Positions 1 to 8,820 of a stretch of 64,000 bases of DNA are shown in pieces (the first letter of the stretch is position 1; each line of letters begins with the position of its first letter). A model generated the notes under the pieces. It was not told the origin of the DNA. It worked only from the letters and a program-made list of their open reading frames with translations, and searched no databases. The position numbers were made by a program, and so were the translations under genes. Source of the stretch: Blastocatellia bacterium (GTDB taxonomy: Bacteria > Acidobacteriota > Blastocatellia > HR10 > J050); contig JALSQX010000074.1 in the NCBI GenBank assembly GCA_026985075.1, positions 1-64,000 of the forward strand. Direction: 5' to 3'.

Positions 1-738
1 CACTGGCTCATGTGGTACGATTTGCTCCACGGTCATGTCGTCCTCGCTGGACCACCTGACATCCTCACCGCTCATGCGCCGGCTCGGCTCAACGATCCGC
101 CCCCCACTATTGAGGCGACGCGGTTGTTGCTGAATCGTGGGGCCGGATTATTATGGGCCGAGCGCATTGTGCGCCGCATCGAATCTCCGCCCGATGATGA
201 CTTTGTGCGGCGCAATTATTTCAAATGCGCTCTCGCCCTGGGCGACGCTCTCCTCATCGTCCATCGCCGGTTCGCCACGCCCTACCGCGGACGCGACGCT
301 CGATTGGAGCGACTGATGGCCGAACGCTCTGACGTGGCGGCCCTGGAACTGGCGTCCCTCTACCGAGCAGCCCTTCAGTTTAAATTCCGCCCCGATCGCG
401 CACCTGATGGATCGCTTGACCGCACCCGGTTACGCGGTTTAGGGGAGCGCTGGGGAGCCGTTTTCCTCTACGTCGAGCGCCATCGAACGGGACGCGCCTG
501 GTCGACGCTCTCAGACTACGTGCGCTGGTCCGGCTTGCGAGAGCCAGAACAGCACACTCCGGTCAGGTTAGTGCGCAATGTCATACGGAATAGGCAGCTC
601 GGCCTCTGGTCATGGCGATATCCCCGCGAGCAACTCTATCGCCGACTCCCGGTTCTGCTGGGACTGACCGATGCGTCAGTCTCGGATTGGGCGACGGAGA
701 CGGGGCGATTTCTGGACATCTGGCGACGCTTCAACTGA
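1..738 (+). CDS. Uncharacterised protein of the polysaccharide operon, 5' end missing
   Basis: The reading frame is open to the left edge (the first codons read H-W-L before an ATG at 10) and ends at 738, so this is the C-terminal 245 residues of a longer protein. I do not recognise a catalytic motif. The segment RNYFKCALALGDALLI, preceded by LLLNRGAGLL, resembles the C-terminal helical part of uncharacterised nucleotidyltransferase-like proteins often found in polysaccharide loci, but that is a weak recollection, not a proof. No membrane segment is visible. The next gene starts 8 bases after the stop, which implies co-transcription and probably translational coupling with the phosphotransferase downstream. 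Confidence 0.6.
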   Translation, partial: HWLMWYDLLHGHVVLAGPPDILTAHAPARLNDPPPTIEATRLLLNRGAGLLWAERIVRRIESPPDDDFVRRNYFKCALALGDALLIVHRRFATPYRGRDARLERLMAERSDVAALELASLYRAALQFKFRPDRAPDGSLDRTRLRGLGERWGAVFLYVERHRTGRAWSTLSDYVRWSGLREPEQHTPVRLVRNVIRNRQLGLWSWRYPREQLYRRLPVLLGLTDASVSDWATETGRFLDIWRRFN

Positions 739-746
739 GGTCAGCG

Positions 747-1673
747 ATGACGTACCTTCAACATCAATTCAGTCGCGCATTGGGGCTTCCGCTCACCTCG
801 TTGCATCTCATCAAAGAGAACGCCTATTGTTTCATCTATCGCGCCCATCTGGAGGGTCAACCGGTCATCGTGAAAAAATACAAGGGCGCTGATCCTCACC
901 TGGCCGAGACCGAAGCCCGGGCCATCGACTTTTACCACCGCATCGCGCAGCAGCATCAAGAGCTCATCGATTCTCGCACTATCGCCTTCAACCGCGAGAA
1001 TAACATCCTTTGCATCCAATATGTCCCCGGCGAGTGCTTCAGCCGCTTGCTCTACCGCAGCGTGATCGATCGTCGTCAACGCCCGCAGGCGCTGCGCATC
1101 ATGACCATCCTGGGAAAATTTCTGCGGAATCTCTATGAAACGACCCGCCAGCCGGGAGCGGACACCGACGCTTTCATCTTCGAGTACTTCCATTACTGCT
1201 CGCGCCGGCTGGAAACGCTCCCCGTGTTGGGATCGCTCCTCTTCGCCGGGATGGTCGCTGACGCCGAGCAGCTCTCACGCGCCTTTCGCCGGGCTCGTAT
1301 CGCTCCGTCCTTCATTCATGGCGATTTCGTGTTCAAGAATATTCATGTTCTGGGCGAGCGTGTCGGCCTCATCGATTTCGCCAATACCAATGCGCGCAGT
1401 CACGTGCTGAACGACGTGTATAATCTGCGACTGGCGCTGGATAATATGCTCCTTCCCGCTTCGTTCAAGGCGGCCCTGCTCGGCCATTTCTTCGACGGCC
1501 TGGGAGCGCACGCTTTTCCTGAGATCGCCCATCAATTTTACTATGAGTATCATCGCCGCCGCTGGCTCATGCTGAAGATACGCAGTCGCCATCCGTTGGA
1601 CTGGCTTCAGGCCTGGCGCGGTCTGTTCAGCTTTGCTCGTCCATTCACGCCGCAACTCGTTTTCCAATCATGA
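747..1673 (+). CDS. Kinase-fold phosphotransferase (APH / LPS-kinase-like)
   Basis: This 308-residue soluble protein has the protein-kinase-like fold of aminoglycoside phosphotransferases and lipopolysaccharide core kinases. Visible elements are a beta-strand pair with a candidate ATP-binding lysine (PVIVKKYKG, about residue 40), a catalytic loop HGDFVFKNI (about residue 191) and a metal-binding IDFANT motif (about residue 209). A longer frame begins at 612, but the ATG at 747 follows the upstream stop by 8 bases and begins the conserved fold. In a sugar-polymer operon a likely substrate is a sugar hydroxyl of the glycan or its lipid carrier; this is inferred from context. The stop overlaps the start of the next gene (ATGA), indicating coupled translation. 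Confidence 0.75.
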   Translation: MTYLQHQFSRALGLPLTSLHLIKENAYCFIYRAHLEGQPVIVKKYKGADPHLAETEARAIDFYHRIAQQHQELIDSRTIAFNRENNILCIQYVPGECFSRLLYRSVIDRRQRPQALRIMTILGKFLRNLYETTRQPGADTDAFIFEYFHYCSRRLETLPVLGSLLFAGMVADAEQLSRAFRRARIAPSFIHGDFVFKNIHVLGERVGLIDFANTNARSHVLNDVYNLRLALDNMLLPASFKAALLGHFFDGLGAHAFPEIAHQFYYEYHRRRWLMLKIRSRHPLDWLQAWRGLFSFARPFTPQLVFQS

Positions 1674-3145
1674 TGGATCTATGCTCTCATCCAGGAGGAG
1701 AACTCATCAACCTTTCCGGCGTCGCCGCCCTCATCAACGTGCGCCTCGGCGATCTGGTATGGATCGCTTTCTGGTTGATCGGCGTCCCGTTGGTCACGGC
1801 CACGCTCTTCGCCCAGCCGCGCTGGCGGCGACCGCTGCTCGCGCTCCTGGTGTTCAGCACCTGCCACATCAAGAAGCCCTTTTACATGGAGTTGTTCTTC
1901 GAACCGTATCGGGGCGTGGATCGGGGATTCGGCGTCACCATTCCCGATATTCTCTTCTTCGGCTTCTTCTTCTATCTTCTGCTCGGCGGAACTCGCTCCA
2001 GGATCATCTGGTGGCCTTATAATACGGCCTTGTGGCTGCTGCTCATCGTCATCTCGGTCGTCTCGCTCACTGGAAGTCAGATTCCCTATTACGGATTATT
2101 CACCATCCATAAGTTCATCCGCGGATGGATTCTTTACTGGGTCATCGTCAATCTGGTGCGGGAGAAGGAGGATGTTGAAGCCGTCCTCAACGGTCTCATC
2201 GCCGCCGTGCTCTTCCAGGGAGCGATCGTTTTATTCGACAAATACGTGACGCACGCGGTGGTCAATCGCTCGGTGGGAAGCTTTCCCCATCCCAACTCAC
2301 TGGCCATGTACATCGATCTCATCATTCCCATTTTGCTGGCCTTGTTTCTGGCCGGGACGTTGCCCAAATGGAAAGGTCATCTGACGGCACTGGCCATCCT
2401 CCTGGGCATGGTGTGCGTGATCTTCACCAAGTCGCGGGCCGCCCTGGTCATCATGATGGGAGCGCTCGGCCTGGTGACGGGCGTTTCGGTCCTCATCAAA
2501 CCGACGCCGCGCAAATTCGGCATTATCGCCGCCGGGCTGGTGGTGGTGACGATCATCGGCGCTCTGGCGGCACCCCGCATCATTCGCCGATTCCAGAAGG
2601 CCCCCAAGGAATCGGAACAGACGCGGGTCTATTTCAACAATGCGGCGCGGGCGATGGCCGACGAACATCTGTTCGGCGTGGGCATTAACGCCTATTCCTG
2701 GATGCTCGGTCACAGCAAATATTACTGGTACGTCTATCCCGATAAACTCGAAGAGGAGAATCTGGATTTGGACGAATTCAGGGCGAGCAAACAAGGGTCG
2801 AGTCGCCTGGGGACGGCACATCATATCTACTACTTGTTCGCCGCCGAGACGGGCTGGCTGGGTATGTGGGTGTTCATCCTCTACATTCTGCGTTTCTACT
2901 TTCATAACGTGGTGCTATTTTTCAAAGCGCGGGACGACTATTACCGAGCCATCTTGCTGGGGATGCTGGCCGGTTTTGCCACGCTCCATCTACAAGGATT
3001 GCTGGAATGGATTTTCCGGCAGACGCAAGTGTTTTACCTGTTCTTCATTCTCTCCGGCCTCATGGTTGCTATTGGGCGGCATGTGCGGCGCCGGCCGAGA
3101 CGACGGGAGGTGATCGGTTGGCACGCCCAACCGGTCCCTGCCTAG
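1670..3145 (+). CDS. O-antigen ligase / Wzy-like polysaccharide polymerase
   Basis: This is a 491-residue integral membrane protein with about 11-12 hydrophobic segments spread from residue 27 to 470. A large hydrophilic loop lies at about residues 305-385. This layout is that of the Wzy_C/WaaL superfamily, whose members polymerise lipid-linked repeat units or ligate glycans on the outer face of the inner membrane. The loop is unusually rich in Asp, Glu, Lys and Tyr, and it precedes a conserved-looking AHHIYYLFAAETG stretch, which fits the family's H-x-x-Y/E signature. The start overlaps the previous stop by 4 bases. With the flippase and Wzc-like genes nearby, polymerase is more likely than ligase, but sequence alone does not decide. 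Confidence 0.8.
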   Translation: MMDLCSHPGGELINLSGVAALINVRLGDLVWIAFWLIGVPLVTATLFAQPRWRRPLLALLVFSTCHIKKPFYMELFFEPYRGVDRGFGVTIPDILFFGFFFYLLLGGTRSRIIWWPYNTALWLLLIVISVVSLTGSQIPYYGLFTIHKFIRGWILYWVIVNLVREKEDVEAVLNGLIAAVLFQGAIVLFDKYVTHAVVNRSVGSFPHPNSLAMYIDLIIPILLALFLAGTLPKWKGHLTALAILLGMVCVIFTKSRAALVIMMGALGLVTGVSVLIKPTPRKFGIIAAGLVVVTIIGALAAPRIIRRFQKAPKESEQTRVYFNNAARAMADEHLFGVGINAYSWMLGHSKYYWYVYPDKLEEENLDLDEFRASKQGSSRLGTAHHIYYLFAAETGWLGMWVFILYILRFYFHNVVLFFKARDDYYRAILLGMLAGFATLHLQGLLEWIFRQTQVFYLFFILSGLMVAIGRHVRRRPRRREVIGWHAQPVPA

Positions 3146-3200
3146 CGACTGAGGGAGGGGCCGGCAAGAGAGGAGCCTTTCACCAAGGAGAAGCAAAACG

Positions 3201-4676
3201 ATGACATTCATGAACAAGGTAGTGATCATCATTCGACTTTGCATCTCTCTGATGTTCATCGCCGCCGGTCTCACCATCTGGGTGATTCTGTTGCACACGC
3301 TCCAGACGGGCGATCAATCGCGCGAGCTGATCACCATCCTGGGTTTTATGGGTACGGCCTTCTTCGGAATCGGCCTCGGATCCGTCTTGTGGGTGCTTCG
3401 ACGAATGAGCGCCGGGCGGCGGCGCGCGGTTTTACAGAAACAGCATCCTGAGAGTCCCTGGTTATGGCGAGACGATTGGGCGCGAGGTCAGATTCGATTC
3501 AGCGCCACATCCACCATGATGATCGCCTGGCCCTTCGCGCTGCTCTGGAATGGCCTCACGTATGTCACCATGAGTTTGACCTGGGATAACTTGAGCCAGG
3601 ATCTGTTTCAACGGAAGAATCCCGCGGGCTTGATTGCGCTCCTCTTTCCTCTGGTGGGAATGGGCCTCGTCCTGTGGGCCGTTCGGGCGACCCTGCAGTG
3701 GAGAAAATACGGCGTCTCCGTATTTGAGATGGCCGCCGTCCCCGGCATTCTCGGAGGATCATTGCGCGGCGTCGTTCGCACTGGCGCACTATTGTGGCCG
3801 AAGCAAGGAATCCGGACGACGCTCGCCTGCATCCGCCAGACGACGACGGGTTCGGGGCAGCACCGACGAACGACCGAATATATCCTCTGGCAGGATGAGC
3901 GGATCATCGACCGCGATCGGGTGATCCGTGACGCCAGAGGCTCGCTGATTCCGATCGGCTTCGAGATCCCCTCGTACGCTCCGCCGACCGATGAGAGCCA
4001 GCCGCGGGGCCGGATTCTGTGGCGGCTCAGCGTTGCCGCCGACGTTCCTGGCGTCGATTATCGCGCCGATTTCGAAGTCCCCGTGTTCCAGACGGCGTCG
4101 CCGCAAACGATGACCCGGGAAGTCGATGTACAGCTCTCCCAACAACCGATGGAGTCGCCGCCCCCTCGACCGCCCCACACACCCATCCGTATTCGCCCAA
4201 CCCCAAGTGGAGGGATGATGTTCGTTTTCCCCGCCCGCCGACCGCTCAAAATGACGCTCTTGCTGCTCGGTGTCCTCGCAGGATGGAATGGCATGCTCAT
4301 TCTCGCTTGGCGCTCTGGTGCACCACTCATCATTCTGGCTGGCCTCGGCTTCTTTGATGTCACGCTCGTATTCGCTCTGCTCATCGCTCTCTTTCGGAGC
4401 GATCGAGTGACCATAGAGGGGAACGACATCCGCATCGAGCACCGCCTGCTCGGCTTGAAGATCAGGCGCACCGTGCCCTGTCGTGAGATCGTCGATATCC
4501 GACCACTGCCCGTCTCCCGGCTCGGGAAGACTTCTTATTACAACATCAGGATGATCACCAGAGACGGCAAGCAGGTCGAAGCCGGCCACAGCATCACCGA
4601 CTGGCAGGAAGCGGAGTGGATCGCCAGCCAGATGAAGCGGTACCTCCCGGGCCCCGCCGAGGTCTCCTCCGCATAA
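3201..4676 (+). CDS. Six-helix membrane protein, DUF3592-like, function unknown
   Basis: This 491-residue protein has two helices at the N terminus (about 5-30 and 42-66) and two more around 100-165. An extracytoplasmic soluble domain of about 170 residues follows, then two further helices (about 350-400) and a C-terminal soluble tail. The tail (about 400-488) has alternating beta-like character (RVTIEGNDIRIEHRLLG), suggesting a PH-like or bPH2-like fold. The central domain contains proline-rich stretches and a conserved-looking GVDYRADFEVPVF. The ribosome-binding site AAGGAGA lies 9 bases before the ATG. No enzymatic motif is visible. Its position between polymerase and flippase genes suggests an accessory role in envelope polymer assembly. 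Confidence 0.6.
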   Translation: MTFMNKVVIIIRLCISLMFIAAGLTIWVILLHTLQTGDQSRELITILGFMGTAFFGIGLGSVLWVLRRMSAGRRRAVLQKQHPESPWLWRDDWARGQIRFSATSTMMIAWPFALLWNGLTYVTMSLTWDNLSQDLFQRKNPAGLIALLFPLVGMGLVLWAVRATLQWRKYGVSVFEMAAVPGILGGSLRGVVRTGALLWPKQGIRTTLACIRQTTTGSGQHRRTTEYILWQDERIIDRDRVIRDARGSLIPIGFEIPSYAPPTDESQPRGRILWRLSVAADVPGVDYRADFEVPVFQTASPQTMTREVDVQLSQQPMESPPPRPPHTPIRIRPTPSGGMMFVFPARRPLKMTLLLLGVLAGWNGMLILAWRSGAPLIILAGLGFFDVTLVFALLIALFRSDRVTIEGNDIRIEHRLLGLKIRRTVPCREIVDIRPLPVSRLGKTSYYNIRMITRDGKQVEAGHSITDWQEAEWIASQMKRYLPGPAEVSSA

Positions 4677-4702
4677 ATAACCGCGACGGAGCGCGCACCT
4701 TC

Positions 4703-6283
4703 ATGGCCAGCGATCATCGCACCCTGGACATTCATGCTCCGGTGGCCTCTCGGCCCCGAACGAGGGACCGGTCCCGGTATATCCTGCTCAACGCCGTGAC
4801 CAGCTATGGACGGGATATACTGGACACGATCATCTTCCTCGTCCTCATTCCCTTCATCATCAGGACGCTGGGCGAGGCCGCGTTCGGGTTATGGTCATTG
4901 ATCTGGGCGTTCCTCAGTTTGTTCGAACTGGCCGATATGGGACTCGGCACCTCGGTGGTCAAATATGTCGCCGACACCAAAGGGCGAGGCGATGACGAGG
5001 GTCAACGCAGAATCGTGTGCACGCTGTTCTGGATCTACGTCATCCTTGGCGGGCTCCTGATGCTGGGGGTGACGGCCAGCCTGGTCTTCTTCAATCGCCT
5101 GTTCGATATCCCTGCGGCCCAGGCTTCGACGGCCCGAGCGGTGTTGCTCATCCTGGGCGCTCGAGCGGCCCTCAACATGCCGCTGGGGATGTTTCGCGGC
5201 GTGCTCATCGGCTACCAGAAACTGAGCGTCGCCAATGGCTATAAGATGCTGGCTTCGATCTTCTATTTCGTCGCCGTATTGGTTTTGCTCCATCGCATCC
5301 CCGACCTGCGCCTGCTGGCCGGGCTCAACCTCCTGATGGGCGTTCTGCCCATGGCGGCGATGATGATCCATGCCAGGCGGATGATCCCCAGTCTCGCGCT
5401 TCATCCGCGATATTTTGATCGCCGCCTCATCGGCCGCGTCATGTCGTTCTCGCTCTATTTCACGCTCATACAGATTTCCGGTCTGCTGGCTACTCGCGTC
5501 GATTCGATGGTCATCAAGATGTTTCTCCCACTGGAGATGGTCGCCGTCTACGCCATCGCCATGCGGTTGTCGGAGAAGGCCAATCGTTTCTGCTCGCACT
5601 TGATCAAGACGCTCACTCCGGTGGTCGCCGAGTTACATGGAGCGGGCGAACAACAAAACATCCGCGCCGTCTGGTACCGGGGGACCAAGCTCACCGTGGC
5701 CTTCGCCTCGCCATTACTGGTTGGGCTGGCGCTTTTGGCCAAGCCCCTGGTGCTGGCCTGGACGGGACCGAACTTCCAACTCTCCGCTCCGGCACTCCAA
5801 TGGTTGGTGGCGGCGGTGATGGTGAGCATCATCCACGGCAACACGGCCAATATTCTCAGCATGGGAGGACACCAGAAATATCTGGCCTTCTCGCTGCTCG
5901 GCGGTCAACTATTGAATCTGGGATTATCTCTCGTCCTCATTCAGCGTCTGGGCATTGTCGGCGTCGCCATGGCCACGTTCATAGCGGCCCTACCGCTCCA
6001 CGTGGGACTCATCCAGACGCGGGCCGGGCGCCTTCATGGGCGCTCGCACTGGGACTTTTATCGTCAAACGGTATGGCCGAGCGTCCCGCCAACGCTGTTC
6101 ATGGCGGCCCTGCTCTATGTGCTTCAGCGGCGGTGGATGCCCTCCACTCTGTTGGAGGTAGCCGCTCAGGAAATTCTGGCCGTGCTCGCTTTTGGCGTTC
6201 TGTTCTGGTTCATTGGCTTCACGGCTCATGAGCGCGCCTATTTCAAAGCCAAGGTGATCCACCGCATCCTGCGCCGATCATGA
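4703..6283 (+). CDS. Wzx-type polysaccharide flippase (MOP superfamily)
   Basis: This 526-residue protein consists almost entirely of hydrophobic helices (12 or more), with the MOP-superfamily layout of Wzx and MurJ-like lipid-linked sugar flippases. The opening RYILLNAVTSYGRDILDTI, followed by an FIIRTLGEAAFGLWSL segment, is typical of the N terminus of polysaccharide flippases (PF01943/PF13440 type). I place the start at the ATG at 4703, with GGAG 11 bases upstream; a longer frame from 4616 would overlap the previous gene and add a hydrophilic leader. It should move undecaprenyl-linked repeat units from the cytoplasmic to the periplasmic face of the inner membrane for the polymerase encoded upstream. 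Confidence 0.85.
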   Translation: MASDHRTLDIHAPVASRPRTRDRSRYILLNAVTSYGRDILDTIIFLVLIPFIIRTLGEAAFGLWSLIWAFLSLFELADMGLGTSVVKYVADTKGRGDDEGQRRIVCTLFWIYVILGGLLMLGVTASLVFFNRLFDIPAAQASTARAVLLILGARAALNMPLGMFRGVLIGYQKLSVANGYKMLASIFYFVAVLVLLHRIPDLRLLAGLNLLMGVLPMAAMMIHARRMIPSLALHPRYFDRRLIGRVMSFSLYFTLIQISGLLATRVDSMVIKMFLPLEMVAVYAIAMRLSEKANRFCSHLIKTLTPVVAELHGAGEQQNIRAVWYRGTKLTVAFASPLLVGLALLAKPLVLAWTGPNFQLSAPALQWLVAAVMVSIIHGNTANILSMGGHQKYLAFSLLGGQLLNLGLSLVLIQRLGIVGVAMATFIAALPLHVGLIQTRAGRLHGRSHWDFYRQTVWPSVPPTLFMAALLYVLQRRWMPSTLLEVAAQEILAVLAFGVLFWFIGFTAHERAYFKAKVIHRILRRS

Positions 6284-6343
6284 GAGGAGGATACGGCAGG
6301 CGTGTCCTGATGCGTGATGCCCGCATAATGATGAGCAGGTCAC

Positions 6344-8809
6344 ATGGAAGCGAAACCGACCTATAACGATCGCATCGACGAAGCCGACGCGGGGGAGAGC
6401 CTTCCCTTCGATATCCGCACGTTCCTTCTTGGGCTCCTCCGTCGTTGGCCCATCGTCGTCATCAGCACCATCCTGTTCGCCGTCCTGGGCGTGATTGGGG
6501 CACTCCTGTTCGGATCGCGGACGTATAAGGCGGAGACGGTGCTCCTCTATAAACCATCGTCGGTGGCCGGTGCCGAAAGCGATCTGTATGTTCCACCCCC
6601 GCTGCCCACGCAACTCCATTTAGTCAAACTTCAACCTAATCTGGAAGAAGTGCGTCGGCGCTTGAAGCTCCCGGTGACGTTGAAAGCTTTGGGAGCGGCA
6701 TGTGACGTGATCGTGGAACGAAAGACGGATCTGATGATCATTCGCGTCGAATGGGATTCGCCGGATATGGCCGCCGCCATCGCTAACACCCTCAGGGATG
6801 TCTTCCTCGAGAATCAGCGTCGCATTCGTCGAACGGAAGTGGGAAAGGACCTGCGCGATCTGGAGAAGCGACTGGAGGCCATCCGCCAACAACTCAAAAA
6901 AGCCGACGCCGCCCTCAAAGAGTTCACCATGACCCATAATGTGGTCGACCTGGAGCAAGAAACGCAATGGTACCTCGATGAGTTGACGTCCATCGAATTG
7001 CTGCTCGAGCAGGCTCAGGTGGAGAAGAAAACCATCGAAAAGCAGATGAAGAACCTCGATCGCATCATCGAGGATCTCAAAAGACGCGTGGCCCGGGAAC
7101 AGGCTCAGTCGGCCCAACTCGAAGCGCTGAGCGATGTCAATTTGCGGATTCAGCGACTGCGGGAGCTCATTCAGGAAGACAAACAGTACCGGGCCCGATT
7201 GGCCGAGCTCACTCAGAAGGAACTGGAATTGGAACGCGCCAAGCGACTGTTGGCCGAGGGCCTCATCTCTGAAGTCGAGTTCGGCAAGATCAAAGCCGAC
7301 TATGAGCGCCAAAAAGCCCTGACCATCGATACCGATCAGATCAAACAGTGGAAGGCGGAGATGGAGCGGCTGGATCGCATCGTCGTCCCCAATCAAAACG
7401 GCTTGACGCCATCGGGGGAGATTCTTCAAGACATGATGCGCAAGGCCTTCGAGCTGCAACTGCAGCACGTGGCAGTGGCCGATAAAGTCGAGCATTTGAA
7501 CGAGGCGCGCGCGCGCATCAAAGCCCGACTGAACGCCCTTCCCGCTCTCCAGCGCGAGTATGTGGCCCTCAATCGCGAGGTTCAATCGCTGGAGAACGAG
7601 AAACAGCAACTGGAGAATGTCCTGGTCAAAGTCCGGCGCGTCTACGAATCTGAAGCCTCGGATTTCACCATCATCTCTGAAGCTCGCCCTCCGGTTTTCC
7701 CCAGCCAATCGAATCGAAAACTGATTTTCCTGGGCATCACCGCGCTCGGTCCTTTGATGGGCTTCTTCATCATCGTCCTGCTCGAGCTCGCCGATATGAC
7801 CATCAAATCCGGCAGCGAACTCTCGATTCGATTAGGATTACCGGTCCTCGGCGTACTGCCTCGGCTCCCGGCGGGCCGCCAACTCATTCCCGGTAAAGTG
7901 GACTCCGAACTCATCGAAGCCTTCAAAATCATCGCCCGCCGCCTCCGCTATGCCGTGCCCAAACGCGGCGCTCGCCTTCTCATCGTGAGCGCTCAACATG
8001 GGGAGGGAAAGACATCGCTCGCCGCCAATCTGGCCGCTTGTCTGGGGCGTATGGACGAGCGCGTGCTGCTCATCGATGCCCAGGTCAGATCCGGGAGCCA
8101 GCCACCATCGCTGGCCCAGATGATCCTCGCCGGAGAGATTGCCCGGAACGGCAACGGTCAGCGCCCGCTCAGTCCCATAGAAGCCGTCTTTCTCCAGCCC
8201 GTGCAAAACTTCGCCCAGTTCCTCAGACGAATGATTCCCGAAAGGACCCGGCGAGTTCTTCCTCAGATCACCCAACGTCACCCACGCCTGGCGGCCACCG
8301 CCGCTCAGGTGAAGACCTGGTTCCACCATCGATTCGAGCAGATGCGCTCGCTTCATCCCTCTACCGGCATGGCTGGCCAGCGCCACACCTTGCGCGAACT
8401 CATCGCCAACGGCCATCAATCGCTCAAGGGACTGGGCGAATATCTCTCGTTCGAGGCCGATGAGGTTGATGAAGTCATCTGGCCGACCCAGTTGGCGGGC
8501 GTCGAGTGTTTGCCGCGAATCAAGGAACCGGTCATTCCCGATCTCCTCGGTTCACAACGCATGCGGGCACTGCTCGACGAAGTGTCCTCGCGATTCAGTC
8601 TGATCCTCATCGATGCCCCACCTGTTCTCCCCTACGTTGATGCCGAGCTCCTGGCTCAATGGTGCGACGCCGCGATCTTTGTCGTGCGAAGTCGCATGTG
8701 CCGGGTGGGCACACTTCGTCGAGCCCTCGATCGGTTACGGGCCACCGGCGTTCCCATCATCGGCGCTCTCCTCAACGGCGTTGATCCTCTCTATTTGGAA
8801 GAGATGTGA
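6344..8809 (+). CDS. Wzc-like chain-length ATPase, divergent BY-kinase domain
   Basis: This 821-residue fusion has a Wzz domain with two membrane helices (about 35-60 and 460-482), a long periplasmic coiled coil (about 165-440) and a cytoplasmic P-loop domain. Walker A is GEGKTS (553-558) and Walker B is LILIDAPP with Asp757. Walker A' reads LLIDAQVR (Asp578), so the second Asp of the usual DxDxR motif is Gln580. Walker A' and B Asp residues are 179 apart, against roughly 80 in known bacterial tyrosine kinases, so about 100 residues are inserted (about 585-690). The C terminus (LYLEEM) has no tyrosine cluster. It probably controls chain length and export; autokinase activity is doubtful. Confidence 0.85.
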   Translation: MEAKPTYNDRIDEADAGESLPFDIRTFLLGLLRRWPIVVISTILFAVLGVIGALLFGSRTYKAETVLLYKPSSVAGAESDLYVPPPLPTQLHLVKLQPNLEEVRRRLKLPVTLKALGAACDVIVERKTDLMIIRVEWDSPDMAAAIANTLRDVFLENQRRIRRTEVGKDLRDLEKRLEAIRQQLKKADAALKEFTMTHNVVDLEQETQWYLDELTSIELLLEQAQVEKKTIEKQMKNLDRIIEDLKRRVAREQAQSAQLEALSDVNLRIQRLRELIQEDKQYRARLAELTQKELELERAKRLLAEGLISEVEFGKIKADYERQKALTIDTDQIKQWKAEMERLDRIVVPNQNGLTPSGEILQDMMRKAFELQLQHVAVADKVEHLNEARARIKARLNALPALQREYVALNREVQSLENEKQQLENVLVKVRRVYESEASDFTIISEARPPVFPSQSNRKLIFLGITALGPLMGFFIIVLLELADMTIKSGSELSIRLGLPVLGVLPRLPAGRQLIPGKVDSELIEAFKIIARRLRYAVPKRGARLLIVSAQHGEGKTSLAANLAACLGRMDERVLLIDAQVRSGSQPPSLAQMILAGEIARNGNGQRPLSPIEAVFLQPVQNFAQFLRRMIPERTRRVLPQITQRHPRLAATAAQVKTWFHHRFEQMRSLHPSTGMAGQRHTLRELIANGHQSLKGLGEYLSFEADEVDEVIWPTQLAGVECLPRIKEPVIPDLLGSQRMRALLDEVSSRFSLILIDAPPVLPYVDAELLAQWCDAAIFVVRSRMCRVGTLRRALDRLRATGVPIIGALLNGVDPLYLEEM

Positions 8810-8820
8810 CGAGACGAACC

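Noticed and set aside
6620-7708. 362-codon minus-strand frame over the coiled coil of the Wzc-like gene
   Set aside because: Leucine- and phenylalanine-rich repeats are the reverse complement of the Glu/Lys-rich coiled coil, not a gene.
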